64,000 nucleotides of DNA from Eopsaltria australis (taxonomy: Eukaryota > Chordata > Aves > Passeriformes > Petroicidae): positions 248,001 to 312,000 of the forward strand of contig JAVTVJ010001130.1 of NCBI GenBank assembly GCA_034509425.1. The letters are read 5' to 3'. Numbering within the stretch: position 1 is the stretch's first letter; every line of letters begins with the position of its first letter. The position numbers and the translations under genes were made by a program. The notes below the pieces were generated by a model. The model was not told the origin of the DNA. It made no database searches and worked only from the letters and a program-made list of their open reading frames with translations. Shown here in pieces: positions 12,501 to 23,008 of this stretch.

Positions 12501-13590
12501 TCCCGGGAGCAGCTCCTGCTCCTCGCTGGATCCCTGTCCCCGGGGCCCCGCAGTGACGGGGCGGGCTCGCAGCTCATCCCCCGGCTCGGCTCCTCTCCTC
12601 CTGCAGGATCCGCCCCTCCTCTACCTCCTCTTTCCCCTTTCCTCCTCTGCCTTGCTCATCCCGTGCTCCCCGTCCCACGGAGTTTTCTGGCCCTGCCCTG
12701 AGGCGCAGGTGAGGAATGTCACCGCTGTCGCAGCCCCAAACACCCCCTGACGCGCAGCCACGGCCCATCAGACACCTCCCGCTCGAGGAGCATCCCCGCA
12801 TCCCTGCCAGGCACGGGGATGCTCCTCGGGGAGCTCTCCTGCAGGAGACAGCGGTGACAAGAGGTGGCCATACCCTGACGGGGGGCACCTGCAGGGTGGG
12901 ATTTGCCTCATCTCCCCCCGAGGTGTGTAGGAAATCAAAGCTGCTTTTTCTGGCACCGTCTGAGCGAGCGGCCACTGCAGGGACATCCCCGGGGAGCTGC
13001 GTGGAGCCGTTTGTCCCTGGAGGAGAAGGGCAGCAGGCACCTCAGAGCCCTCACCTTTAACCACAGGAGGGAGATGATTCCCCCTGGGGACCTGCTGGGG
13101 TGGCCTCCCCTCACACAGCAGTGGCCAGGGCACCCGGGCATTCCAGGAGGAGCCTGGAATGGGGATCAGGCACCACTGGAAGGTTGAAATCCACAGATTT
13201 GTGGGTCGGGGGAAGCTCTGGGGAGCGGAGTGTGATCACACAGGTGTTGGCAGAGGTCACCTGCCCCGAGGGGACCTTCCACAGAATTTTGGGGTTCTGT
13301 GATATGACCTTGAGAGGTGCAAGAGTGAAGGGAATAGGAATGGAGATGGATTTAGGGCCTCACTTGGGATGAAGACAGAGGAATTCCCAGGGACACAGGA
13401 GCATTACGAATGTTGAGGAGCAATGGCAGGAACCTCCCAGCTCACATGGAAACGGGGCTGAGGGAAACAAGGAGCTCCCAGAGCTCCTTCAGAGCCATGG
13501 GATGCACAGGAAAAGTCCTGAGGCAGAGGGAAGGGCCCTGGGGACTTCGTTCATGGAGAGAAGCTGCAAGGCTGAGCTGCTCTTGGAGAA
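12501..13590. other. intergenic, GC-rich unique sequence
   Basis: No supported gene. Frames on both strands lack recognisable domains. Confidence 0.3.
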
Positions 13591-13927
13591 CAGTGGATGG
13601 ATGGATGGATGGAGGGATGGATGATGGATGGATGGAGGGATGGATGGACAATGGATGGATGGATGATGGATGATGGATGGATCCATGGATGGATGGATGG
13701 ATGGATGGATGATGGATGAAGGGATAGATGAAGGGATGGATGGATGATGGATGATGAATGGATGGATGGATGGATGGATGGACAATGGATGGAGGGATGG
13801 AGGGATGGATGGATGGACAATGGATGGAGGGATGGATGGTTGGAGGGATGGATGGATGGAGGGATGGATGGAGGGATGGATGGATGGATGGATGGACAAT
13901 GGATGGATGGATGGATGATGGATGATG
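13591..13927. repeat. ATGG-type tetranucleotide-derived satellite
   Basis: GGAT/ATGG units with GGAGGG and GACA variants. It is in reverse orientation to the CCAT array at 10.5 kb. Confidence 0.95.
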
Positions 13928-14379
13928 CCCGTGGCACCAATCTCATGCGGTGCTGCCAAGGTCGGTGTCCCCAGCAGGGTCTGTGTCCCAGGCAGCCTCC
14001 AGGGACAAGGGGCACTGGGTGGGGAATGTCGGGATGAGGGAGAGGAAAGAGGAATGGGGAGGTGGTGGAGGAGAGGAAGAGGATGCAGAAAAGAGGAGGA
14101 AGAAGGGCAAGCAGAGAGCAGAGCGAGAATCCACACTGGAATCCAGAATTGGTTTGGGATTTTTTTTGTCCCAGAAGCCGCCCAGTTTTTAGCAAAGTCC
14201 TTTTCTGTCTTTAATGAATTCCGGCTCCCTTCCCCCTGCCGACCCCGGCGAAGATGGAACATTTCCAAGAGCAGGAGGGAGGCAGCGGCGCGAGGGGCTT
14301 GGAAATCAAATTTAAAGGGAAAAAGAAAGGAAAAAAAAAAATAAATAAAAAACTCCTCTTTAAAAGTCACTTTGCATCC
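13928..14379. other. intergenic, purine-rich then A-rich sequence
   Basis: A GGA-rich stretch at 14035-14110 is followed by an A-rich run at 14310-14350. No gene seen. Confidence 0.3.
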
Positions 14380-14760
14380 CCTCCCCGAGCGGGAAGGGAG
14401 CACGGGTCATGTCAGAGCCCTCCGCCGCTGCGCCTCGCCTTTGCCGCCGCGCTAATGACACTGGGAATATGCTAAGGAGCCGCCTGCGAGGGGCTTTTCG
14501 AATGCGGTCACTTCCTGGGCCCTCAAAGCGGCTTTAATTGCCGGGCTGGGCGCTGGCAGGTGTGTGCTTGTCATGTCTAATCAGCGCGCCCGGCGCACGG
14601 CGCGCCCGCGCCGCCAAAGGGCGCTGCCGCCGCTCCCCCTCCCCGCCGCGCCCCCGGACCCCACAACTTTTCAACCATCGCACACCTGTCAAAATGATTA
14701 TGGGAATGAGTCTCCATCACGGGCAGACAGAGCAGATTTGAAGGAAATCCTCTTTCTCCC
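14380..14760. promoter_or_regulatory. candidate enhancer or conserved noncoding element
   Basis: Repeat-free sequence with many developmental-type motifs: CGCTAATGACACTGGGAATA, ATATGCTAAGG, GGCTTTAATTGCC, GGCAGGTGTG, TGTCTAATCAGC and CACACCTGTCAAAATGATTA. The E-boxes and TAAT cores are closely packed and CpGs are frequent. Among the strongest regulatory candidates; conservation untested. Confidence 0.4.
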
Positions 14761-15064
14761 CTCGCTCTCGCCCTTTCTTTTTTTTTTTTTTTTCTTTTTT
14801 TTTTGTGTGTGTGGTTTTTATTCTCGTGCTCGCGTCCGCTCGGCTCGGGAGGGATTAGGGGAAGGGGGGAAAAAAATCCCCCTGGTAAATGGATCCTAAA
14901 CACGCATTGTTGTCGGAGGGGATTTTTTTTTTTTTTTTTTTCCCCTCTGGTACATTCTGGAGTCAGAGCGAGGTTTCCACGCCGGGAGCTCCTGGATGAA
15001 GCTGTGAGGAAGGAAAGGAGGCAACCGCTGTGATAAGCAGCGGGTTCCTTGTACATCACGGGGC
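14761..15064. other. poly(T)-bearing spacer
   Basis: T runs at about 14779-14803 and 14922-14941, with otherwise unique sequence. Confidence 0.5.
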
Positions 15065-15660
15065 TTGCACACCCCAAAAACACCCACAGAGCACGCCCAG
15101 CACTGAAAAATACCCCAAAAACACCCACAGAGCACACCCAGCACTGCCAAACACCCCAAAAACACCCACAGAGCACGCCCAGCACTGCCAAACACCCCAA
15201 AAACACCCACAGAGCACACCCAGCACTGAAAAACACCCCAAAAACACCCACAGAGCTCACCCAGCACTGAAAAACACCCCAAAAACACCCACAGAGCACA
15301 CCCAGCTCTGCCAAAACCCAAAACACCCACAGAGCAACACCAGCACTGCCACACCCCAAAAACACTCAGAGCACACCCAGCACTGAAAACACGCTGCCAA
15401 AACACTCCACAGAGCACACCCAGCACTGGCCGAAGGACACCGCCAGAAGAGACAGCGCGCTCACAGGGACGACGCCGCACTGAAAGAGCCCCAAACACCC
15501 CAAAAACACCCACAGAGCACACCCAGCACTGCCAAACACCCCAAAAACACCCACAGAGCACACCCAGCACTGCCACACACCCACAGCACACACCCAGCAC
15601 TGAAAAACACCCCAAAAACACCCACAGAGCACACCCAGCACTGCCACACACCCGAAAACA
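15065..15660. repeat. 41-bp minisatellite, about 13 copies
   Basis: The unit begins CCCCAAAAACACCCACAGAG and continues with CACACCCAGCACTG plus AAAAA or CCAAA. Exact 41-bp steps run 15072, 15113, 15154 and so on. A divergent spacer at about 15428-15490 interrupts the array. The minus strand yields Cys/Trp-rich pseudo-peptides. Confidence 0.95.
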
Positions 15661-15737
15661 CCGTGCACAGCTAAAACTGGCCGTGTCCCTGTGTCTCTGT
15701 GGCTCGGGAAGGCACAAACACACCCACACAGCCACCT

Positions 15738-15779
15738 GCACTCACACTCACACTCACACTCACACTCACACTCACACAC
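15738..15779. repeat. hexanucleotide microsatellite (CACACT)n
   Basis: About six tandem copies of CACACT. Confidence 0.95.
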
Positions 15780-15861
15780 CCCTCAGCACAGCTGAATAAA
15801 GGACCCCAAACCTCTCCCAGCAGAAGCTCCCACTCAGCCCCACACATCCTGTCATAAAATC

Positions 15862-15998
15862 AGACACTGGGATGGGTTGGGTTGGGTTGGGTTGGGATGG
15901 ACCCTAAAGATCGCCCAGTTCCAGCCCTGCCGAGGGCAGGGACACCTCCCACTGTCCCACTTTGCTCCCACCTGGCCTTGGACACTGCCAGGGATGGG
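15862..15998 (-). mobile_element. CR1 LINE 3' fragment
   Basis: Antisense CR1 starts in TGGGATGGGTTGGGTTGGG and runs to GGACACTGCCAGGGATGGGG. The local GGGTT repeats expand the CR1 terminal motif. Confidence 0.8.
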
Positions 15999-16245
15999 GC
16001 TGATGCCTGAAGGATTTTTTGCCTTTTTCCTAAACACTTTTCACACAGTTCCCTACATCCACAAGCATCAGCACGCACACTTGTGATGCTTTAGGTGATC
16101 ACTCAGCCTGGTTTCTTGGTGTCCCAAAGGCTGGGACACCAAACACCCCAGAGCTGCAGAGCCAGAGACCAAACATTCGATTGTCACAAGAACTCAAGGT
16201 GCCCTGGCAGGACAGATTCTGTAAACTAGAAGTGAGCCCAGCCCA
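15999..16245. other. intergenic, unique sequence
   Basis: Nothing recognised. Confidence 0.3.
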
Positions 16246-16340
16246 GCCCCTTCTTGGGCCCTCTCGTTAGATATGCTAATGAGTAAGGGCTTTAATTGCA
16301 CCCTCGATTGGGGGTGGGGGGACATTGTGACGCTGTCACC
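16246..16340. promoter_or_regulatory. candidate regulatory element with octamer-like site
   Basis: Contains ATATGCTAATGAG at 16271-16283, whose ATGCTAAT is one base from the POU octamer ATGCAAAT, then GGGCTTTAATTGCACC. Inferred from motif. Confidence 0.3.
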
Positions 16341-16464
16341 TGGGTGAAGCCATGCATGGAATGGGATCCTATGAAACACCGAGGGGAACGACCCCAACCC
16401 TCTGAGCCTGTCTGAGCTTTGATTTCCTAAGAGCAGGAAAAGGCATCAGGGCAGCACCAGCTTC

Positions 16465-16570
16465 TCTCGAGCTCAGGGCTTCCCCACCCTCCCAGGGGAG
16501 GATTTCTCCCCGATATCCAGCCTGAAGCTGTTCCCTGTCGGTTTGAAGCCGTGTCCCTGCCAGCACGCAG
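16465..16570 (-). mobile_element. degraded CR1 fragment
   Basis: Resembles the antisense CR1 segment around CTTCCCCACCCTCCCAGGGG and ATATCCAGCCTGAAGCTGTT. No terminal motif is present. Confidence 0.5.
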
Positions 16571-16769
16571 CTCTCCTCACACTCTGGTGCTTTTCACCCC
16601 GGCTGAGGCCGGTGTCTCGTTAAATCCTTGCTGAGCAGCACTCAGCAGTGAGCCGAGCACTCGGGATGTGCCAGCAGCTCCCCAGGAGGAGCCTGAGCTC
16701 AGCCACGTCCCCACCTCGCTGCCGCTGCCTTCCTCGGGGCTCCGGGCTTTTGTTCCCCAAGATCAGGGG

Positions 16770-17105
16770 ATAATTCAGGCTGGAAGGAACCTCCCGAGGT
16801 CTCCAGCCCAAACTCTTGCTGGAAAGAGCTCAGCAAAGACCCTCAGGGCTTCATCCGGGCGGTGTGTTCAGCTTTTCTGGGGAACCTTCAGAATTCCTTA
16901 CAGAATCATGGAATCACTGAGGTTGGAAAAGTCCTCTGAGGTCACCCAGCATTCCCCCTCCACTGACCCCGTCCCCAAGTGCCACATCCACACGTTTCCA
17001 GTGATGGAGACTCCAGCACTGCCCTGGGCACTCTGTGCCAGGGCTGGAAAACCTTTTTGGTGAAGAGTTTGTTGTTAATACCCAATCTAAACCTCGGGCC
17101 CAATC
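16770..17105 (-). mobile_element. CR1 LINE fragments, two adjacent pieces
   Basis: An older piece at 16770-16865 (TTCAGGCTGGAAGGAACCTC) is followed by a second antisense CR1 from CAGAATCATGGAATCACTGA at about 16902 to CCCAATCTAAACCT. These belong to a different CR1 subfamily from the 20-kb and 24-kb copies. Confidence 0.8.
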
Positions 17106-17253
17106 TGAACTTCTCTTGTTTCTTCTTATTCCCTCTGTCTCTTGTCCTTTTCCAGAGGATTTTTGTTGGGAAGCTTTAGGCACATTTTCCTGCTTGGGGG
17201 CCCAGGTCCCCGTTTAACCCCACACCTCTTACCTGCACCAGGAACAGAAGAAA

Positions 17254-17295
17254 AAAGGGAAAAAGAGGGAAAAGAGGGAAAAGAGGGAAAAGAGA
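17254..17295. repeat. purine tandem repeat
   Basis: Four or more copies of GGGAAAAGA. Confidence 0.9.
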
Positions 17296-17325
17296 ATCTC
17301 CCCATGTCACAGGAAAACAAAAATG

Positions 17326-17326
17326 G

Positions 17327-17377
<51 letters not shown>

Positions 17378-17471
17378 ACGAAAGAGAGAAAGAGAGAAAG
17401 AGAGAAAGAAAGAGAGGAAGGAAGGAAGGAAGGAAGGAAGGAAGGAAGGAAGGAAGGAAGGAAGGAAGGAA

Positions 17472-17559
<88 letters not shown>

Positions 17560-17562
17560 AAA
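17326..17562. repeat. (GAAA)n / (GGAA)n polypurine microsatellite
   Basis: An uninterrupted purine strand of about 235 bp: GAAA units flank a block of GGAA units at about 17416-17475, with GAGAAA variants. It can support triplex (H-DNA) structure. Confidence 0.95.
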
Positions 17563-18080
17563 TGCAAGTGAGGAGAGAAAAGCTCATTTTGGCCACCGAA
17601 AAGATTCTGTTTAATAAAAAATTGATGATATTTTAGTGGCTGTTCCCCTTAAAATGATTGCCATCCCTCCGTTTTTCATCTCACTTGGCTCCATTCAGAT
17701 AATCAATCAAGAGTTTCCTGGGATCCACCAGAGGCTCCTGCACGTAGCCCCTTTTGAAGTGGGAGGGAAGGGAAGGGTTTGTCCAAAATAAACAACAAAT
17801 AAATTAAATTCTTTCTTTGTTTTGTTCCTATAAGGAATAATGCAAAGGCTTTCAAAGGAGAGGGAGAAGGAGCAAAGAGAACAAAGATTTCCTGCTCCAT
17901 CCCGAGAGCACAGACACAGAAATCCCCCAGATTTTGGTGCATCTCACGCACAGTTGTGCAGGTTCCAGGGGGAAGTGGCATCAGCATTAATAGGATTTTT
18001 CTGGGGTTTCTATGGAATAGAGAGAGATTTCAACGAATTCCTTGGGAATCATGAGGAATGCACACCAAAACAAAACACAA
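17563..18080. other. intergenic, AT-leaning unique sequence
   Basis: Includes GTTTAATAAAAAATTGATGA and CAGATAATCAATCAAGAG, possible regulatory sequence. No gene seen. Confidence 0.3.
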
Positions 18081-18081
18081 G

Positions 18082-18285
18082 GAGTCGCGGAATCATGGAA
18101 TGGGTTGGGTTGGAAGGGACCCTGAAGTTCCTCCAGCTCCACCCCTGCCATGGCAGGAACACCTTCCCCTATCCCAGAGTGCTCCAAGCCCCGTCCAGCC
18201 TGGCCTTGGACACTTCCAAGGATCAGAAATCCATCCCAGGGCCTCCCCACCCTCTCAGGGAGGAATTTCTCCTCCAGTTTAAGGC
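18082..18285 (-). mobile_element. CR1 LINE 3' fragment
   Basis: Antisense CR1 starting GAATCATGGAATGGGTTGGG and continuing through GCTCCAAGCCCCGTCCAGCC to the CTCTCAGGGAGGAATTTC segment. Confidence 0.9.
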
Positions 18286-18420
18286 CACGTTCACCCGGCT
18301 GGTTCCTCCTCTCACTCCTCAGCCCAGCAGATTCAGGTTTGGTTTGGCCCCCAGGTATCCCAGATTCTGAAGGAAGAGAAATCCTAGGGAATGTGAGGAA
18401 TGCACCCCACCATCCTTTCC

Positions 18421-18693
18421 TGAGTTTTGATGCCCCTGTGGGCTCCAGCTGCTCTGTCCTGCACACCTGACCCAGCCTGGAACGCTGCTCTGGTTGGGAA
18501 TGGAGCTGCAGAGATGTCTGCCCTGGTATCCTCCAAGGTTTTCCATGGATGATGATCTGGGACCTTCCGGTCTGGAATTTCCAGATCCAAATATTTTCTC
18601 TAGGAGCCAAACTTGACCTGAGCTGTTTGAAATGAAGATCCAGAGCGAGCCCATCCTTCTGGGAATCAGACAGACCCGAGACTGGGGCTCCTC
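18421..18693. repeat. unknown 270-bp repeated element, copy A
   Basis: Almost identical (about 9 differences in about 272 bp) to 22736-23008, in the same orientation. It begins TGAGTTTTGATGCCCCTGTG and ends GACCCGAGACTGGGGCTCC. Both copies have an open minus-strand frame, but most differences change the amino acid, so coding function is unlikely. Origin unknown; perhaps a transposon or ERV piece. Confidence 0.85.
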
Positions 18694-19007
18694 CATGGGA
18701 CACCTGGCAGGACACACGTCCAGGCCATCCAGCAGGTCCACGGCAAAGGGAAGCACGGAGCTCACACCCCCCAATCCCATTCCAACGTGCTTGGTCCAAC
18801 TGAGCCAGCTCATTCATGGGGATCAGGGAAAACCCTCATGGACTCCAAGATCTGACCCTACAAATTGATTCCTGCATCTGTGCCACCCTCTTGCCAGCAC
18901 CTCTCTTGTTCCAATCCCTCGGGAAGTCCTGGCTGCTTTCACTGGATGAGAACTCCACGGGGTGGGAGTGGAGAAGAGCCCAACCCAAAGGCTCTTCAGC
19001 CAGGCCT
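18694..19007. other. intergenic, unique sequence
   Basis: Nothing recognised. The last four bases, GCCT, are the left target duplication of the adjacent LTR. Confidence 0.4.
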
Positions 19008-19440
19008 TGATGCCTTAGGTTTTAACTTTTTATTTTTCTACATCAGTGTTTGTATATTTTTCTGCTCTAGTGTTTGACTCTAAGGCTCCCTAAACTGTCC
19101 TCTAGTGTTCTGTTACTGACATTTAGACAAAGCAATTTCTCTCTAAGCCGGAGTTTGTTTCTCCAAAAGCCCAAAATGTGAACATCCATGGACAGCAGCG
19201 AAGAGAAGAAGGGGACAAGCTGGGGATGGGACTTCAGGACCCGAAGCTGTAACTGGACAATGAGTTTCTGATGTGCAGATGGACTGAAGGTGAATCTGTC
19301 CAAAAAGCACGTGCTGGGTGTGTCCATTTTGGGTGCAGTCTCCTGCGTGGCCCAAAGTGCACCTTGTTTTAATAAATACTTCTTTTACTCTTTTACCTCT
19401 GTCCAGCTTCTGTTTCAGGTCAGCCTTTCGTAAGGCATCA
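19008..19440 (+). mobile_element. solo LTR of an endogenous retrovirus
   Basis: This 433-bp element starts TGATGCCTTA and ends TAAGGCATCA, a perfect 10-bp inverted terminal pair with the TG...CA ends of LTRs. GCCT lies directly on both sides (19004-19007 and 19441-19444), consistent with a 4-bp target duplication. AATAAA at 19371-19376 sets the plus orientation. No internal retroviral genes flank it, so it is a solo LTR. Family not identified. Confidence 0.85.
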
Positions 19441-19444
19441 GCCT

Positions 19445-20022
19445 CACCTCGCTCACCTCCAGGCCCTGTGGTCCCATTTAAGAGCAGCTGGGGAAATGTC
19501 TTCAGCAAACACCTGTCCCCAACCTGCACCTCTCAGCCATTCAGCTGAAAGACGCCTCAGCCCATGCGTGTCATCCTGCCCTTAAAATTTTAATCAAAAC
19601 CACCAGAAAACAGGAGCTCAGAGGACTGAAATAAAAGTCACCAGCCCCCTGTTAGTCCCACAGCAAGGGCCTGGTGCCATCCTTGGCGTGTTCACTTGGA
19701 TGTCCTTCCCTGCCAACAGCATCCTCCAAATGCCAGCGGGCGGGTGAAGGGGTTCAGCAGAGCATGAAGCACTGCAGGAAGTGTCCCCTGCTCTGCTGGG
19801 AGCAGCTCCTGGCTCCAGGCAGCTCAGCCTGGCTTTTATTGGGATCTCAGGGGGTGAAGGGACCCCAGGCCAAGCCTGAGACTCATTGGGGCACCCTGAG
19901 AGGGTGAAAGGCCGAGGTTTGTGTGGGAGGTCTTGGCTTGGAGCAGCCCAAGGAACGAGGACGTGGCTGATTCCACGGGAGGGCAGGGGCACAGGGAGCT
20001 GTTGGACCCGTGGCAGGTCATG
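19445..20022. other. intergenic, unique sequence
   Basis: Nothing recognised. Confidence 0.3.
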
Positions 20023-20525
20023 GAATCAGGGAATCATGGAATGGGTTGGGTGGGAAGGGACCTCAAAGCCCTTCCAGTGCCACCCCATGCCATGGCAGGG
20101 ACACCTCCCACTGTCCCAGGCTGCTCCAGTCTGGCCTTGGGCACTGCCAGGGATCCAGGGGCAGCCACAGCTTCCCTGGGAATTCCATCCCAGCCCCTCC
20201 CCACCCTCCCAGGGAACAATTCCTGCCCAATCTCCCATCCATCCCTGCCCTCTGGCACTGGGATCCATTCCCTGTGTCCTGTCCCTCCATGCCTTGTCCC
20301 CAGTCCCTCTCCAGCTCTCCTGGAGCCCCTTTTAGACACTGGAGAGGGCTCTGAGCTCTCCCCGGCTCCAGGCTGAGCAATCCCAACTCTCCCAGCCTTT
20401 CCTCCCAGCAGAGCTGCTCCATCCCTCTGCTCACCCTGGGCTCTCTCCAGCAGCTCCAGGTCCTTCCAGTGCTGGCTCCCAGGGCTGGGGCAGCTCTGCA
20501 GGTGGGGTCTCACCTGCGTGGACAC
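20023..20525 (-). mobile_element. CR1 LINE, longer 3' copy reaching ORF2
   Basis: Antisense CR1 from GAATCATGGAATGGGTTGGG at the left. Beyond the 3' UTR it continues through AGCAATCCCAACTCTCCCAG and CAGGTGGGGTCTCACCTGCG, segments belonging to the distal CR1 body. At about 500 bp it is the longest CR1 in the window. Confidence 0.9.
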
Positions 20526-21008
20526 ACTGGGAGCTGCTGGAGCCGTGGGAGGAGCAGCCCCAGCACTGGAAGTTTTGTGCTGTTTAAGTTTTGTTAAGTT
20601 TAAGTGCTGAGCTGAGCTCTGAACCTCAAGCCTCTCCCCTCACCTCGCTGGCACTCAGATCTCGGGGTGCAACCACAGCAGGCTCCAAGGCAAGGTCTGG
20701 ACCATTCCAGAAGGAAAAAACGCCCGGGGAGGATTTTCCAGCTGCCCTGGGGGCACAGGCAGGGCTGGGCTGAGAGGAGAGGCGGGCGCTGGAGGGCAGG
20801 GAGGGTTTTCCGCACCAAAAAGCAGCGCTGCAGGCTGAGCCCGACTGCACCGAGGTGCTGGCAGCGTGTCAGCGCCGCAGAAAATCAGCAGAGGTTAAGA
20901 TCATGTTAATTTGTACACACACAGGGGGATCGGGAGCACTGGAAGCAGGGCAGGGAGAGAGAGGGAGGGAGGAGGAAAGGAGGAGGAGGAGGAGGAGGGA
21001 GAAGACTT
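20526..21008. other. intergenic, with GGA-rich stretch
   Basis: A purine tract with GAG units lies at about 20950-21002. No gene recognised. Confidence 0.3.
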
Positions 21009-21262
21009 GCACACGAAAATGTTGGGTTTATGTGAGTGGGGGGGGGTCCATTTCCAAAGCAAGAATACAAATGATCCCAACAAAGCCCAAGCTGTCCTGA
21101 AACCCTGTAGCCAATTAGTGCACATCAATAATTAATCAGCTCTCGCTATTGTGCAGCCCGGCCTGTGCTACCCCAGCCCCTGCCACACTCACTCTTTCCC
21201 ATCACAGACACACTGTTATGACACATAATGATATTGTCCATGAATAATTTAGAGCAGTTTTT
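21009..21262. promoter_or_regulatory. candidate conserved element with a POU-IV site
   Basis: Repeat-free AT-rich block with AGCCAATTAGTGCACATC and an exact ATAATTAAT at 21128-21136, a sequence reported as a BRN3-class binding core. It also has ACATAATGATATTG and ATGAATAATTTAG. A possible POU4-responsive or autoregulatory element, inferred only. Confidence 0.4.
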
Positions 21263-21539
21263 CTCCTCTTCTCTCTCTGCCTCACTCTCTCCCTCTGCCC
21301 TTATTAGCAGAAAATGTGGAACAAATTCTGGGAGGAGGCGAGCGAGGAGCTCCTTCCGCGAGGCTGCAGGAGCAGCAGCCCAGTCCCTGCTCCCCCAGCA
21401 GCTGCAAAGCCGGGACCAGCGCCCCCGAGGTGCCCTGGGTGACCTCCCCAGGGTGGGCAAGGAGCTGGGAAGGAGCTGGGAGGGAAGCCTGGCCTGGAAA
21501 AGCCCATGGAAGCAAAGACTGAACTGTCTGAAATGTCAG
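21263..21539. other. intergenic, unique sequence
   Basis: Nothing recognised. Confidence 0.3.
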
Positions 21540-21990
21540 GGCTGAGCTGTGCCTCCAAGCCCTCCAGGCTGGGCTTTACCTCCGTCCCTTCCAGGCTGAG
21601 CTTTACTTCCATCCCTTCCAGGCTGAGCTTTACTTCCAGCCCTTCCAGGCTGAGCTTTACCTCCAGCCCTTCCTGACTGATCTGTTCTTCCATCCTTTCC
21701 AGGCTCAGCTTTACCTCCAACACTTCCAGGCTGAGTTTTACCTCCATCCCTTTCAGGCTGAGCTTTATCTCCAGCCATTCCAGGCTGAGCTTTATCTCCA
21801 TCCATTCCAGACTCAGTTTTACCTCCAACCACTCCAGACTGAGTTTTACCTCTGTCCCTTTCAGGCTCAACTTTATCTCCATCCATTCCAGGTTGGGCTT
21901 TACCTCCATCTATTCCTGATTGATCTCTTCTTCCAACCCTTCCAGGCTGAGCTTTACCTCCATCCCTTCCAGGCTCAGCTTTACTTCCAC
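21540..21990. repeat. 27-bp minisatellite, about 17 copies
   Basis: The unit reads GGCTGAGCTTTACCTCCATC plus CCTTCCA, with variants of the CTGATCT-GTTCTT type. At 27 bp it preserves frame, giving 9-residue repeats such as EVKLSLEGM on the minus strand. Confidence 0.95.
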
Positions 21991-22640
21991 CTCTACCAGC
22001 CAGACCTCCACCTCCATTCCCATTAACCAAAGTGTTAATTATTGCAGCTGACTGATCCTCATGCTGATCCCTCCATGAGATTATGGGACAAAAGGTGGTG
22101 GAAACAGATCTCAAAACTGACTTTTTTTTAGACTAAACTGAGTCTAATCAGGACAAACACTGAATTTGAGCTGTTTTCCTGCTGGCTCCGCTCTCCTCCC
22201 AGTCCTGGCCTCCCATCAATCGCTTTTGGCCTCGTGTCTGGCAGGCTCTGCCTTTCTCATCAGTGACTTCTGGACCTGTTGGGTCTGGGGTGAGGAATCG
22301 CAGGGATTATAATGTCCCTGTGGAATAAAGATGAATAAACAGAAGAGAGGGACTGAGTCAGCACCTGTGGGAGCTGCAGAGTGGGATTAATGCAGCTCCT
22401 GGCTGTCCTTGCCACGGGTGACAAGGGAAGGATTAATTAACTCTATCCGTTATTCTTCTGAAATGTGTACAAGGATTCCTTCCAGCATTTCTGTCCTCAA
22501 AAACAGAGATTGTTTGGCTAAAATTAATTTGGGGAAAGAAAGGTTTGTCCTGAACTCAAGCACCGAGTGTAGGGAATTCAGTTGCCCTCTGCCGTGAGAC
22601 CTGGTGCAGCCATGGTTCATCCGTGGTCAATAATCCAAAC
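21991..22640. other. intergenic, AT-leaning unique sequence
   Basis: Contains GGATTAATTAACTC near 22430 and otherwise nothing recognisable. Confidence 0.3.
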
Positions 22641-22641
22641 C

Positions 22642-22729
22642 TCCCATCCCATCCCATCCCATCCCATCCCATCCCATCCCATCCCATCCCATCCCATCCC
22701 ATCCCATCCCATCTCATCCCATCCCATCC
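22642..22729. repeat. (CCCAT)n pentanucleotide microsatellite
   Basis: About 17 copies of CCCAT, ending directly at copy B of the 270-bp element. Confidence 0.95.
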
Positions 22730-22735
22730 TTCCCT

Positions 22736-23008
22736 GAGTTTTGATGCCCCTGTGGGCTCCAGCTGCTCTGTCCTGCACACCTGACCCAGCCTGGAACGCT
22801 GCTCTGGTTGGGAATGGAGCTGCAGGGATATCTGTCCTGGTGTCCTCCAAGGTTTTCCATGGATGATGATCTGGGACCTTCCAGTCTGGAGTTTCCAGAA
22901 CCAAATATTTTCTCTAGGAGCCGAACTTGACCTGAGCTGTTTGAAATGAAGATCCAGAGCCAGCCCATCCTTCTGGGAATCAGACAGACCCGAGACTGGG
23001 GCTCCTGG
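22736..23008. repeat. unknown 270-bp repeated element, copy B
   Basis: Direct repeat of 18421-18693, about 97% identical by eye. Flanks are unrelated: a CCCAT array on the left, unique sequence on the right. A 13-bp segment following copy A is absent here. Confidence 0.85.

Noticed and set aside
15874..15898. Telomere-like GGGTT repeats
   Set aside because: The unit is TTGGG rather than TTAGGG and lies at the end of a CR1 fragment.
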